Of a stretch of 64,000 nt of DNA, positions 24,627 to 32,329 are shown piece after piece; the first letter of the stretch is position 1; each line of letters starts with the position of its first letter. The DNA lies in the NCBI RefSeq assembly GCF_018614205.1, contig NZ_JAGGOS010000027.1:16775-80774 (forward strand). The letters run 5' to 3'. The notes beneath the pieces were generated by a model. That model was not told the origin of the DNA. It saw only the letters and a list, made by a program, of their open reading frames with translations, and ran no database searches. Position numbers and translations under genes: made by a program. The stretch is from Streptomyces sp. ISL-36 (lineage in GTDB: Bacteria; Actinomycetota; Actinomycetes; Streptomycetales; Streptomycetaceae).

Positions 24627-25528
24627 TGCTGGGTCCTCTCCTCGGGCACGGGCCTGCCGCCGGTCTCGCGGCCGCGCGCAGCCATCCTATCGGCCGCCCT
24701 CATTCCGGCCGGGTCTGACGGTAGCCGCCGCAGCGTCAGCAGGACGGCCCGTCGGCCGCGCAGGGTGGGGAGCTTCTGGTGTGCCTCGCGGAGCATGTTC
24801 TCGGCCGCCGCCTCGCCCAGCTCGCGCCGCAGCTGGTCGGCGTGGGCAATCCACAGCTGGTAGAGCCGCTCCCACGTCGCGGGTTCGCCGGGCCGCTCGT
24901 CCAGGTGCTCCTGCGTCAGTCCGGCTGCGGCGAATTGCTCGTGCCATGCCGGGTCCGTGCCGCGGCGGAGTGTGCGGGTGACGATCAGCCGGCCGCCGGG
25001 GGCCAGGACGCGACCGAGCTCGCGCAGCGCCGCCCCGCGGTCGGCCGCACCGCCCAGGGCGTCCACGCACACGATGCCGTGGGCGGAACCCGCTGGCAGG
25101 CCGGTTCGCTCCAGCTCCCCGACGTGGAAAACGGCACGGTCGGCGGCGCGGCCGAGAAAGCGGGCGCGACGGGCGGTGGCCTGGGCGGCGGCTACGGGTG
25201 AGAGGTCGAACCCGGCCAGGCGGACGGCGAGGGCGCGGGCCAGCCACAGGCCGATGCCCCCGGCGCCGCATCCGGCGTCCACGAGGACTTGTCCGGGACG
25301 CAGTCGCAGCCGCGCGGTCAGCAGCCCCAGCAGAGGCCAGTCGCAGGAGCTGGAGGCGGCGATCTCGGCCGGGTAGTCCTCGCCCATCGCCTGGGCGTAC
25401 AAGCTGGCGACCAGCTTGGTCCGGGCCCGTGCGGCGTGGAAAGCGTCGTACTGGGCCGAGCGCCCCTGCTCGGGCACGGACGCGGGCTGCGCCAGGGACG
25501 GGGTTGGGGTGGTGGTGGTGGGGTTCAT
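24623..25528 (-). CDS. Class I SAM-dependent methyltransferase
   Basis: 301 residues. Motif I is VLVDAGCGAGGIGLWLA at about 78-94, followed by the acidic loop in LAGFDLSPVAA and a GIVCVDALGG strand (motif II/IV region). The C-terminal part is helical and Arg-rich. The fold is that of small-molecule or peptide methyltransferases. It overlaps the YcaO gene (ATGA) and the GpsA-like gene, so it belongs to the same operon; a methylation of the modified peptide is the natural inference. Confidence 0.85.
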   Translation of the reverse strand: MNPTTTTPTPSLAQPASVPEQGRSAQYDAFHAARARTKLVASLYAQAMGEDYPAEIAASSSCDWPLLGLLTARLRLRPGQVLVDAGCGAGGIGLWLARALAVRLAGFDLSPVAAAQATARRARFLGRAADRAVFHVGELERTGLPAGSAHGIVCVDALGGAADRGAALRELGRVLAPGGRLIVTRTLRRGTDPAWHEQFAAAGLTQEHLDERPGEPATWERLYQLWIAHADQLRRELGEAAAENMLREAHQKLPTLRGRRAVLLTLRRLPSDPAGMRAADRMAARGRETGGRPVPEERTQQ

Positions 25529-26673
25529 CGGGGCATTGACCTTCTTATCCGTGAGCGGGTGCCGGGACAGACGACCTGCACGGCATGGATGGGGCAGTCA
25601 GGGGCGGACAGGTCCAGGGCAACCGGCTCGTGCCCCGTGACGGGCGCAACGCGTGCGGCGACGTCCCGGGCCTGCTCGGCGAAGCCGCCGCTGGCCGGGG
25701 CGAAGCGGCCGGTCGCCTCCGCCCAGTTGGCGAGCGCGCCGTTGCGCGCGGGGCGGAACGACGGAATGTCGAAACTGCCGGGATCGGTGGGGAGGTCGTC
25801 CCGGGTTCCGGCGATGGCGGCGAGCCTCGACTGCGCGGCCTCGGTCACCGCCCGCGTCAGCGCGATCCCCGGGACGCTGTGGCAGCCGCCGCCCGCGAAG
25901 ACGACCGGGTAGTCCTCCGACCACAGATACGCGACGCACACCGGCAGCCCGTACGGGCCGCCGACCAGAGCGAGTTCCAGCGCCATGCCTGCGGCCGCGA
26001 GACAGGCGATCACCTCTTGGCCGTGCAAGTCGTCGATCGTGCGGGGGTCGATCAGCGTGCGCCGTCGACCGCCGGCCTGCGCGTCCCGGTACAGCACGTC
26101 GCGCTCCACCACCTCGAACAGGCCGTGCAGCAGCGCCTCCTCGCGTGAGTTGCCGCACGCAAGTCCGGTGCTGGTCGCCCGCCACACGTCCGGGGTCCAC
26201 GCGGGCCGCTGCCCGCGGCGGCGGACCAGGTCGACCGGCAGCAGTACCTTCTCGCCGCCCACCAGGGCGGTGCCGGCTGCCCACTCCCACACCATCCGGG
26301 ACAGGGCCTGCTCGGGGTACGGGGCGGTCGTCGGCAGCGCCGTCACGGGGCAGTCGGGAGCGACCTCGGTGGCCGGGCCGTACGCGGCGACGGGCAGCGG
26401 CTGCTCGATGTACCACAACTCAATCGCCTCCATCACCGCGGACACCTTCGCCAACAGGGCGGTGGCGCCCTTGCCCTGCGACGTCGACAAAGTCTTCGAC
26501 GCGGGCCGGACCGCCGTCCACACCGGTAGACCGACGCAGTCCAGGCCGGTCAGGTCCGAGACCCGGGTGATACCGAATTCCGGCAGGTGGCCGGCCACCA
26601 CCTCCCATGTCTCCTCCGGTGTCCGGGTCCGTACCGTGCCGGGCAGCGCCACCAGCTCGTCAACGCCCACCAT
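25525..26673 (-). CDS. YcaO-domain cyclodehydratase/thioamidation enzyme
   Basis: 382 residues. The YcaO ATP-binding motifs are present: SQGKGATALLAKVSAVMEA with IELW following, STGLACGNSREEALLHGL and then FEVVERD, and a later EAAQSR segment. YcaO enzymes use ATP to activate the peptide backbone amide; together with a TfuA partner they install thioamides. There is no fused E1-like or RRE domain and no Pro-rich C terminus, in line with the TfuA-partnered class. It overlaps the TfuA-like gene by 14 bases. Confidence 0.9.
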   Translation of the reverse strand: MVGVDELVALPGTVRTRTPEETWEVVAGHLPEFGITRVSDLTGLDCVGLPVWTAVRPASKTLSTSQGKGATALLAKVSAVMEAIELWYIEQPLPVAAYGPATEVAPDCPVTALPTTAPYPEQALSRMVWEWAAGTALVGGEKVLLPVDLVRRRGQRPAWTPDVWRATSTGLACGNSREEALLHGLFEVVERDVLYRDAQAGGRRRTLIDPRTIDDLHGQEVIACLAAAGMALELALVGGPYGLPVCVAYLWSEDYPVVFAGGGCHSVPGIALTRAVTEAAQSRLAAIAGTRDDLPTDPGSFDIPSFRPARNGALANWAEATGRFAPASGGFAEQARDVAARVAPVTGHEPVALDLSAPDCPIHAVQVVCPGTRSRIRRSMPR

Positions 26674-27913
26674 GGGCCGTCTCCGTCCTCTCGGTCTCTT
26701 CCAGGAACCCGGGCACGAGCCGCTTGGCGGCCTCGGCGGCGCGGGCGCCGCTCACCAGGCCCCGCGCGGACGCCTCCGCGTCGAAGTCCCGCACAGAGCA
26801 CCGCCACACCCGCAGCAGGAGACCGCGGGTCACCTCGTCTCGGACTGCCTCCGTGGAGAAGCCGGGCCGGCTGCGGCGGGCCCAGGCGAGGGCCTCGGCG
26901 TAGCGGGCGACCGCGTACCGGTCGTCGGCGGTCTCGCTGGCCAGCAGCAGCGCCACGGTCTGCTTGTCGCGTAGATCGGGCCTCGGGTGGAACACGCGGT
27001 GGGCGGGCAGGTCCCCGCCGGTCACCTGGGCCAGGCGCTCGGCGAGCGGCAGCTCGGGCCCGCCGTCGGCCGGGTGGTGGGAGAGGTGTTCGAGGTAGGC
27101 CGCCCACCTCTCGCGGAACGCGGGGTCGAAGACCTGTTGGTAGACGAGGCGGTCCTCGGCGGCGAGCTCCAGGCCGTCCACGCGGTTGCGCGCGGCGGCG
27201 TTGGACCAGCGGTGGAAGTAGGCCGTCTCCCACACTTGCGGCTCGACAACGGCCCGGTCCTTCGTCGCGGCGCCGTCGAGCGCGGCACGTACGGCGGCGA
27301 GTGCGTCGGCGCGCTTGAGGTCACCGAAGTACCAGTCCTGCTGACGCTGCTCGGTCAGCCACCCGGCGAACTCCGGCTCGCCCTGGCGGCGGCAGACCGC
27401 CCGGACCGCAGCCCACGTGCGCTGGGGGTAGTAGACCGCGCGCAGCGCCTCCAGGAGCCCGGCGGCCCGCTCACCGTTGAGGATCTCGGCTGACTGGGCG
27501 AGCTGGAGGACGTGCCGGACGTTGACCAGCGGCCAGGTCAGCACATCCCCTGCGCCGTCCGGGGCCTGTCCAACCGCCACTTCGTCGTCGCCGTCAATGT
27601 CCCCGCGCACGTAGGCGGCGTAGATGCTTCCGACGCCGAGCATCCCGTACGGCGCCAGTTCGGCCGCCCGCAGCGCGCCGATACTCGCCGCCCCGATCAC
27701 TCCGACGTCCCGGCCCAGCACGGCCAGGATCTCCTTGTGCCGCAGCGCAGGCGCCTGGTGGTACACCCCGTCGATAAGCACCACCGTGTCACCGCCGCTG
27801 ATTGCGGTGTCGAACAGGTCGCCGTGCCGTGCCGGCGGAAGCACTCGCAGGCCCGGCGTGGTGAGCTGCGGCTCGGACGCCGGCAGCGTCGGCCCGACGA
27901 ATACGTGAATCAC
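26660..27913 (-). CDS. TfuA-like protein with long C-terminal extension
   Basis: 417 residues from a GTG at 27913 with GGAGG upstream. The N-terminal 170 residues carry TfuA features: HVFVGPTLP at the start, GVYHQAPALRHKEILAVL, GAASIGALRAAELA and IDGDDEVAV. The remaining 250 residues are a helical extension with no motif I recognise. TfuA proteins cooperate with YcaO enzymes in thioamide formation, probably by delivering sulfur. The gene directly follows the precursor peptide and precedes YcaO, the arrangement expected for a thioamidated RiPP. Confidence 0.88.
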   Translation of the reverse strand: MIHVFVGPTLPASEPQLTTPGLRVLPPARHGDLFDTAISGGDTVVLIDGVYHQAPALRHKEILAVLGRDVGVIGAASIGALRAAELAPYGMLGVGSIYAAYVRGDIDGDDEVAVGQAPDGAGDVLTWPLVNVRHVLQLAQSAEILNGERAAGLLEALRAVYYPQRTWAAVRAVCRRQGEPEFAGWLTEQRQQDWYFGDLKRADALAAVRAALDGAATKDRAVVEPQVWETAYFHRWSNAAARNRVDGLELAAEDRLVYQQVFDPAFRERWAAYLEHLSHHPADGGPELPLAERLAQVTGGDLPAHRVFHPRPDLRDKQTVALLLASETADDRYAVARYAEALAWARRSRPGFSTEAVRDEVTRGLLLRVWRCSVRDFDAEASARGLVSGARAAEAAKRLVPGFLEETERTETAHGGR

Positions 27914-27941
27914 TGAGACCTCCAGACGGGCAAAGCGCGAG

Positions 27942-27993
27942 GGTCGCCCCTCCCCCGGACCCCGACGGGACCGAGAGGAGGGAGGGACGCCCA
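27942..27993. terminator. Imperfect hairpin between precursor and TfuA genes
   Basis: A G-rich stretch at 27979-27993 can pair, with one bulge, with GGGTCGCCCCTCCC at 27942-27955. A partial terminator after a small precursor gene is common in RiPP operons because it makes the precursor more abundant than the enzymes. The pairing was judged by eye. Confidence 0.4.
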
Positions 27994-28019
27994 GGTCAGT
28001 ACGCGAACGCGAGAGAGGA

Positions 28020-28133
28020 CTACTCCTCGTCCTCGACGTCGACGGCGACCACCACGGGCCCGGTGATCTCCTCGGTCCCCTCCACCGACGCTGCGGTGCT
28101 GGCGGCGGCGATACCGGACTTGGACTGCTCCAT
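28020..28133 (-). CDS. Candidate RiPP precursor peptide (37 residues)
   Basis: ATG at 28133 with GAGGAGA upstream; stop TAG at 28020. The leader-like first half is Ser/Ala/Thr-rich (MEQSKSGIAAASTAASVEG), with a short acidic stretch next. The second half contains no Ser, Thr or Cys: GPVVVAVDVEDEE. A core without Ser/Thr/Cys cannot form azolines or lanthionines but could carry backbone thioamides, which matches its TfuA and YcaO neighbours. Whether the Val-rich stretch, the acidic end or both are retained in the product is unknown. No second copy is present in the window. It is separated by about 110 bases from the TfuA gene. Confidence 0.7.
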   Translation of the reverse strand: MEQSKSGIAAASTAASVEGTEEITGPVVVAVDVEDEE

Positions 28134-28351
28134 GGGTCTTCTCCTCTTGCCGATTCCGACGGTGCGGGCCTTCTGCCCGTACCCGTGGTGCCGCGGGCCC
28201 TGGCGTCGTTCGCCCGGCGGGCACGCCTGCCCGCCCCTGGTCGGGACGGGAAGTCTGAAACTCAACCTCGGTGCTGGTGTGGCGACGATCTGCTCCGCGC
28301 CGCCTCCCTCGGGGCACAGAAGGATCGGTGGGGGCGCTTGCAACAGATCGC

Positions 28352-28879
28352 TCAATGCGCCTGGCGCCTCTCGAGGTCGCTGGCGTACCGCAGGAGGAGC
28401 CCGACAGACTTGCCGAGCAGCCGGAGGTTCGCCTCCGGGTTGCCGCCCCGGTCGCCGGCGACGCGCAGCGCGTGCTCGACGGTGCTCTTGGCGATGTCCT
28501 TCGCCCGACTGTCCGCCAGTGAGTCCGCGTACTTCCCGGCCGGCTCGGCCAGGTGGTCGACGATGTAGCCGCGCAGTCGCTCGCGAAGCTGGTCGGCGAC
28601 GGGGCCGGTGGGAATGCCGTAGGTGGCCAGGGTCACGGCGAGGTCGCTGTCGCGGGTCATGTCGTACGCCGTCGGTGCCTTCTGCACAGTGCTCACCGCC
28701 CGGTCTCCTCGGCCTCGGGCCGGTCCAACCTCCTCGCCGGGCAGCTGGCCCGTGCGGGCGACGAAGGTCGCCAAGCCGCGGTCGGCCCGCTGCAGCAGAT
28801 CGGCGGACGGCTGGCCGAAGTCTTCGCTCTCGACCTGCCCCAGGATCGGGCGGGTGGCGTTCACCGGCTTGCTGGTCAT
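28352..28879 (-). CDS. DUF6415-like helical protein, first gene of the RiPP operon
   Basis: 175 residues from an ATG with GGAGATC upstream. It is mostly helical, with VADQLRERLRGYIVDHLAEP and SVGLLLRYASDLERRQ near the C terminus. This LRGYI...LLLRYA pattern resembles DUF6415 proteins, which are linked to natural-product gene clusters, but the match is by eye only. It is encoded about 220 bases upstream of the precursor on the same strand and probably shares its promoter. Confidence 0.55.
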   Translation of the reverse strand: MTSKPVNATRPILGQVESEDFGQPSADLLQRADRGLATFVARTGQLPGEEVGPARGRGDRAVSTVQKAPTAYDMTRDSDLAVTLATYGIPTGPVADQLRERLRGYIVDHLAEPAGKYADSLADSRAKDIAKSTVEHALRVAGDRGGNPEANLRLLGKSVGLLLRYASDLERRQAH

Positions 28880-29000
28880 GGCAGATCTCCGGGCGTGTAG
28901 GTCGGGGGATGGCCCAGCGGCCGGGCCCTGCTGGGGGCATCAGAGGCCGGCCGCGGTGAAATCAATCTCTCTCCGTGGAAGTGGCCGTACGAGGTCATGG

Positions 29001-29030
29001 AGCGGCCATTCAGCGGCCATTCAGCGGCCG
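29001..29030. promoter_or_regulatory. Three tandem 11-bp repeats in the divergent promoter region
   Basis: Two exact copies of AGCGGCCATTC (29001-29011, 29012-29022) are followed by a third partial copy, AGCGGCCG. They lie between the RiPP operon and the divergent HTH-TPR regulator gene. Direct repeats with an 11-bp period place sites on one face of the helix, the arrangement used by SARP and related activators. The divergent regulator is the obvious candidate to bind here. Confidence 0.55.
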
Positions 29031-29126
29031 CAAACACCTGGGCTATCCGTGATTCACGCCACTCCGGGGACCTCGTGACCGTTACCGCCTACGGTGAGAC
29101 GGAAGCCGATGTGAGGGGGCAGTCGG

Positions 29127-30428
29127 ATGAGAACTCCGGCCAACAGAGAGCTGTTTGCCGCTCGCGTGGCGATGGGCTGGTTCTCTCAGGAGGATGCGGC
29201 CACGGCCGTCAGTAACGCTGGCAGGGAGGCGTTACGGGACCGAAGCTACGAGGTGAGCGTCCGCACTTACCGGCGGTGGGAATCTGCGAATCCCGGATGG
29301 CCTCGCCCGGATCAGGCGACCGCGATTCGAGCGGCGTTCGGCAGGGGGCCGGAGCATCTCGGCTTCCATCTGGTAGGAGCCGGCCTAGTTGACATCCCCT
29401 CGGATACCGCCGTCATGATCCCGCCTGTGAAACGCCGCAATGCCCTCACCGCCGGCGCCGCCGTCATCGGCCTGCCCTGGCTCAGCAGTTCCGCACCTGG
29501 ACGTACCAGCCCGGGTGAGTTGCGGATCGGTGACGAGGAAATCAGCTCGCTCCAGGCCACAGCCTCAGACCTTGACGCCATCGACCAGAGGTTCGGCGGC
29601 GACCGGCTGTGGCGCAGCGCAAAGATGCACCTGAGCTGGGTCCACCACGTGATAGACCACGGCACCTACGAAGAGAAAGCCGGCCAGGAGCTCCACACAA
29701 TCGCCGGCCAGCTCACGACGAGCCTCGGCTGGTTCTGCTACGACGCCGATCAGCAGGCCGAGGCCCGGGTCTACTTCTCCGAGGCGCTGAACACGGCCAT
29801 GATCTCCGGGGACTACGCCTTGGCCACTCGGACTCTGTCGAACATGGCCCGGCAGTCCGTCGACTTGGAGAAGCCGCGTGAGGCGGTGCGCTTCGCCCGC
29901 ACGGCCGAGCAGTACGCTGCGAAGTGGGGGGCGCCGCCGCGGGTGACCGCGCTGCTGGCGATCCGGGCCGCCCAGGGCTACGCGCGCCTTGGCGACGAGG
30001 TCAACGCCTCCATCACCATCAAGCGGGCGTGGCGAGCCTTCGACCAGGGGCGCACCGACCGCGACCCCGAGTGGACTACGTTCCTCAACGAGGCCGAGCT
30101 CGTCTGCCTCGAAGGGATGTGCCGCGCCGACCTCGGACAGCACAAGCGCGCCGTACGGCTCCTGGACCGCTCCTCCGCGCTCCAGGACATCGAGCACTCC
30201 CGCAACCGCGGCATGTGCCTCGCCCAGCTCGCCCACGCCGCCGTCCACGACCAGGACTTCGACCGCACGGCCGACGCCGCGCTGGAGTCCCTGAAACTCA
30301 TCGAGGGCGGCCAGTCCTCCACCCGGACCCGTCGCCAGCTCTCGGTCGTCCGCGACAGCCTCGGACCGCACAAGACCGCCCCGCGGGTCTGCGAGACCTT
30401 CGACCTGCTTACCCACCACATCGCCTGA
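29127..30428 (+). CDS. HTH-TPR transcriptional regulator
   Basis: 433 residues, ATG at 29127 with GAGGGGG upstream. Residues 1-75 form an Xre-like helix-turn-helix (AARVAMGWFSQEDAATAVS, then SVRTYRRWESANPGWPRPD). Residues 190-420 are TPR-like helices with repeated Ala/Tyr patterns (for example QQAEARVYFSEALNTAMIS and SIKLIEGG-type ends). This kind of HTH-TPR protein is common beside Streptomyces secondary metabolite and signalling genes, where peptides or ligands bind the TPR part. It is transcribed away from the RiPP operon and is the likely pathway regulator. Confidence 0.85.
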   Translation: MRTPANRELFAARVAMGWFSQEDAATAVSNAGREALRDRSYEVSVRTYRRWESANPGWPRPDQATAIRAAFGRGPEHLGFHLVGAGLVDIPSDTAVMIPPVKRRNALTAGAAVIGLPWLSSSAPGRTSPGELRIGDEEISSLQATASDLDAIDQRFGGDRLWRSAKMHLSWVHHVIDHGTYEEKAGQELHTIAGQLTTSLGWFCYDADQQAEARVYFSEALNTAMISGDYALATRTLSNMARQSVDLEKPREAVRFARTAEQYAAKWGAPPRVTALLAIRAAQGYARLGDEVNASITIKRAWRAFDQGRTDRDPEWTTFLNEAELVCLEGMCRADLGQHKRAVRLLDRSSALQDIEHSRNRGMCLAQLAHAAVHDQDFDRTADAALESLKLIEGGQSSTRTRRQLSVVRDSLGPHKTAPRVCETFDLLTHHIA

Positions 30429-30444
30429 CCGAGGAGACCCCCGT

Positions 30445-31023
30445 ATGCCCGCCCGCACCACCCCGGACCTGACGTTCGCCCGGATCACCCCGGACGCAGC
30501 GTGGGAGATCACACCCGAGCTCACCGCCGTCTACGCCAGGGTCTACAACGTCCCGCCGTACATCGGGGACCCGTTCTTCTCCGTCGAGACATTCTCGGAC
30601 CGGCTCAACGCCGCCTTCGACATGAAGGGCTTCGAGGTCGTCACCGCCCGCCTCGCCGACGGGACCCTCGTCGGGTACGTCCACGGTGTGACGCTCACCC
30701 CAGACCGCGCATGGTGGGCTGCCCTCGAGGAGGTGCTACCCACGGATGCCAAGGAGGCCGCAGAGGCCGGCGAGGTCTTCTGGCTCCGGGAGCTGATGGT
30801 TCTCCCCGAGTACACCAACCAAGGCATCGGCCGTGCGGTCCACGACGAGATGGTGAAGGGCCGCGCCGAATCTTGGACGACGCTCACGTGCATCTTCGAC
30901 AACGAGCCCGCGCGCAGCGCCTACCCGCGCTGGGGGTACGAGGTCGTCGACAAGCAGATCAAGCACGCCCCGGAGTCTCCCGTCTACGACCCGATGCTCC
31001 TGCGGCCCAGCCAGCTGGGCTGA
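30445..31023 (+). CDS. GNAT family N-acetyltransferase
   Basis: 192 residues, starting 16 bases after the regulator. The acetyl-CoA-binding motif A is seen as LRELMVLPEYTNQGIGRAVH, with the Q-x-x-G-x-G/A pattern as NQGIGRA, and motif B as TLTCIFDNEPARSAYPRWGY. GNAT enzymes transfer acetyl groups from acetyl-CoA to amines. Co-transcription with the HTH-TPR regulator suggests it could belong to the peptide pathway or to self-resistance, but its substrate is not evident. Confidence 0.85.
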   Translation: MPARTTPDLTFARITPDAAWEITPELTAVYARVYNVPPYIGDPFFSVETFSDRLNAAFDMKGFEVVTARLADGTLVGYVHGVTLTPDRAWWAALEEVLPTDAKEAAEAGEVFWLRELMVLPEYTNQGIGRAVHDEMVKGRAESWTTLTCIFDNEPARSAYPRWGYEVVDKQIKHAPESPVYDPMLLRPSQLG

Positions 31024-31349
31024 TCGGAGTCGCACGAGCGGCTGCCCCGGGGAGCAGTCCGGTCACGCCCATCACCATCGGCGTGACCGCCGTCCTGCTC
31101 AGCAACCTCACAGCGCCCGAAGCGGCGAAGACGTTGATGTGGTGTCGCCGAGATACGAGCCGTGGAGAAAGGACCAGCAAGTCTCCGAGTTCATCCACCG
31201 GGTCCGAGCCGAACTGCCGTCGCCTGATCATCTGGGGCAGCCGCATGCTTGCGCGCGCGTTCGGCAAGCTCCGCGACCCGCCTGTTTCCACCGGCCTTCT
31301 CGTCTGCGTCTCCCACCCTGCTGAGCGGTATCTCAGAGGGGCTCAGTAA
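31024..31349. other. Intergenic stretch, no gene seen
   Basis: Between the GNAT gene and the convergent protease-inhibitor gene. Short open frames on both strands lack coding bias. No strong repeat or hairpin was found by eye. Confidence 0.45.
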
Positions 31350-31760
31350 TCAGAAGGTGAAGAGGCTCGCGGTGTCGGCCTCCAGCTGGCAGGTGTTCTC
31401 GTAGGACCGCTCCCAGTTGACGGCGTGGCCCTTGTACGTGCCACGCGCGGTCGCGATCACGGCGTCGTTGCTCGAAACGCACGTGCGGGCGTGAGCCGGC
31501 TGCGGAAGGGCATGCAGGGCATCGAGATCCCCATCAGCCTCCGCCAGGTCGGCGCATGCCCTCTCGCGCTCGGGGTGGTCGACGCCCGGCTCACCGGGGC
31601 ATGACAGCCGGACGGCTTCGGTCCACGAGCCGTCGGCCGCGCTGATGGTCAGCAGGATGCTCGCGACCTCAGGCTCGGGAGCGACGGCCGCGTGAGCGGC
31701 ACCGGCCGTGCCGGTGCTAAGGAGCGCGGCGGTTGCGAACGCTGAAAGGATCTTGTTCAT
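31350..31760 (-). CDS. Subtilisin-inhibitor-like (SSI family) secreted protein
   Basis: 136 residues. A signal peptide covers about residues 1-25 (ILSAFATAALLSTGTAGAAHA). The mature part follows the SSI pattern: LSCPGEPGVDHPERERAC, ACADLAEADGDLDAL, a reactive-loop region around TCVSSNDAVIATARGT, and the conserved ending WERSYENTC with SLFTF. Cys pairs match the two SSI disulfides. By alignment with the CPMV loop of SSI the P1 position would be Ser, which would be unusual for a subtilisin inhibitor. SSI proteins inhibit extracellular serine proteases and also serve as transglutaminase substrates. Confidence 0.85.
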   Translation of the reverse strand: MNKILSAFATAALLSTGTAGAAHAAVAPEPEVASILLTISAADGSWTEAVRLSCPGEPGVDHPERERACADLAEADGDLDALHALPQPAHARTCVSSNDAVIATARGTYKGHAVNWERSYENTCQLEADTASLFTF

Positions 31761-32329
31761 GATCGTCTCAACGACATTGCCGGAGCTGAGTCACTCCTGG
31801 TCAAGGACGTGCAAGCCCCTGTGTAGGCGCTCCCTGTCCGGTGAACCCTTCATCCACGGGTGTGGCCTTCCTCCGTCGGCGTGATGGCACGCTCCGAGGT
31901 AGACCGTTTCAGTGAACGCGGCAGTGCGGGCTGGCCGCGGTCCGAAACGATGCGCTCATGGCGCAAAGCGAACTCGGTGCTGGCATCGTCAGCTTCGCCG
32001 CGCGGGTGCGTGACGCCGCGCGTCGCGCGAGGGATGCAGGAGCGGCAGAGAGATCAACTCCCATCCGGGTGGCAGCGAACACACGTGAAGACGCCGTCCG
32101 GTTCCTCGCGAAGGCGTGGGTTGCCTTTTCGGCCACCCCCGGATGAGAGCCAGGGGGTGTACCGGTCCCTCTTCCCCGTCGAGGCAAGCGCCCCGCACGG
32201 CGGAACCGTTCCTCCGGACGCGGCCGGATCCTTGCGGGCGCCGGCCACGGGAGCTGCGGGACGTGGTAGAACCCTGCGTTACTGCGCGGCTACCTGACGT
32301 GCGATTCGGTGTTTCCAGAAAGGCCCTCG
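31761..32329. other. Intergenic stretch with only doubtful small frames
   Basis: About 570 bases between the SSI gene and the helicase gene, which are divergent. A plus-strand frame at 31958-32146 (Ala/Arg-rich) has moderate codon bias but no recognised product, and I do not call it. Promoters for both flanking genes should be here. Confidence 0.4.
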
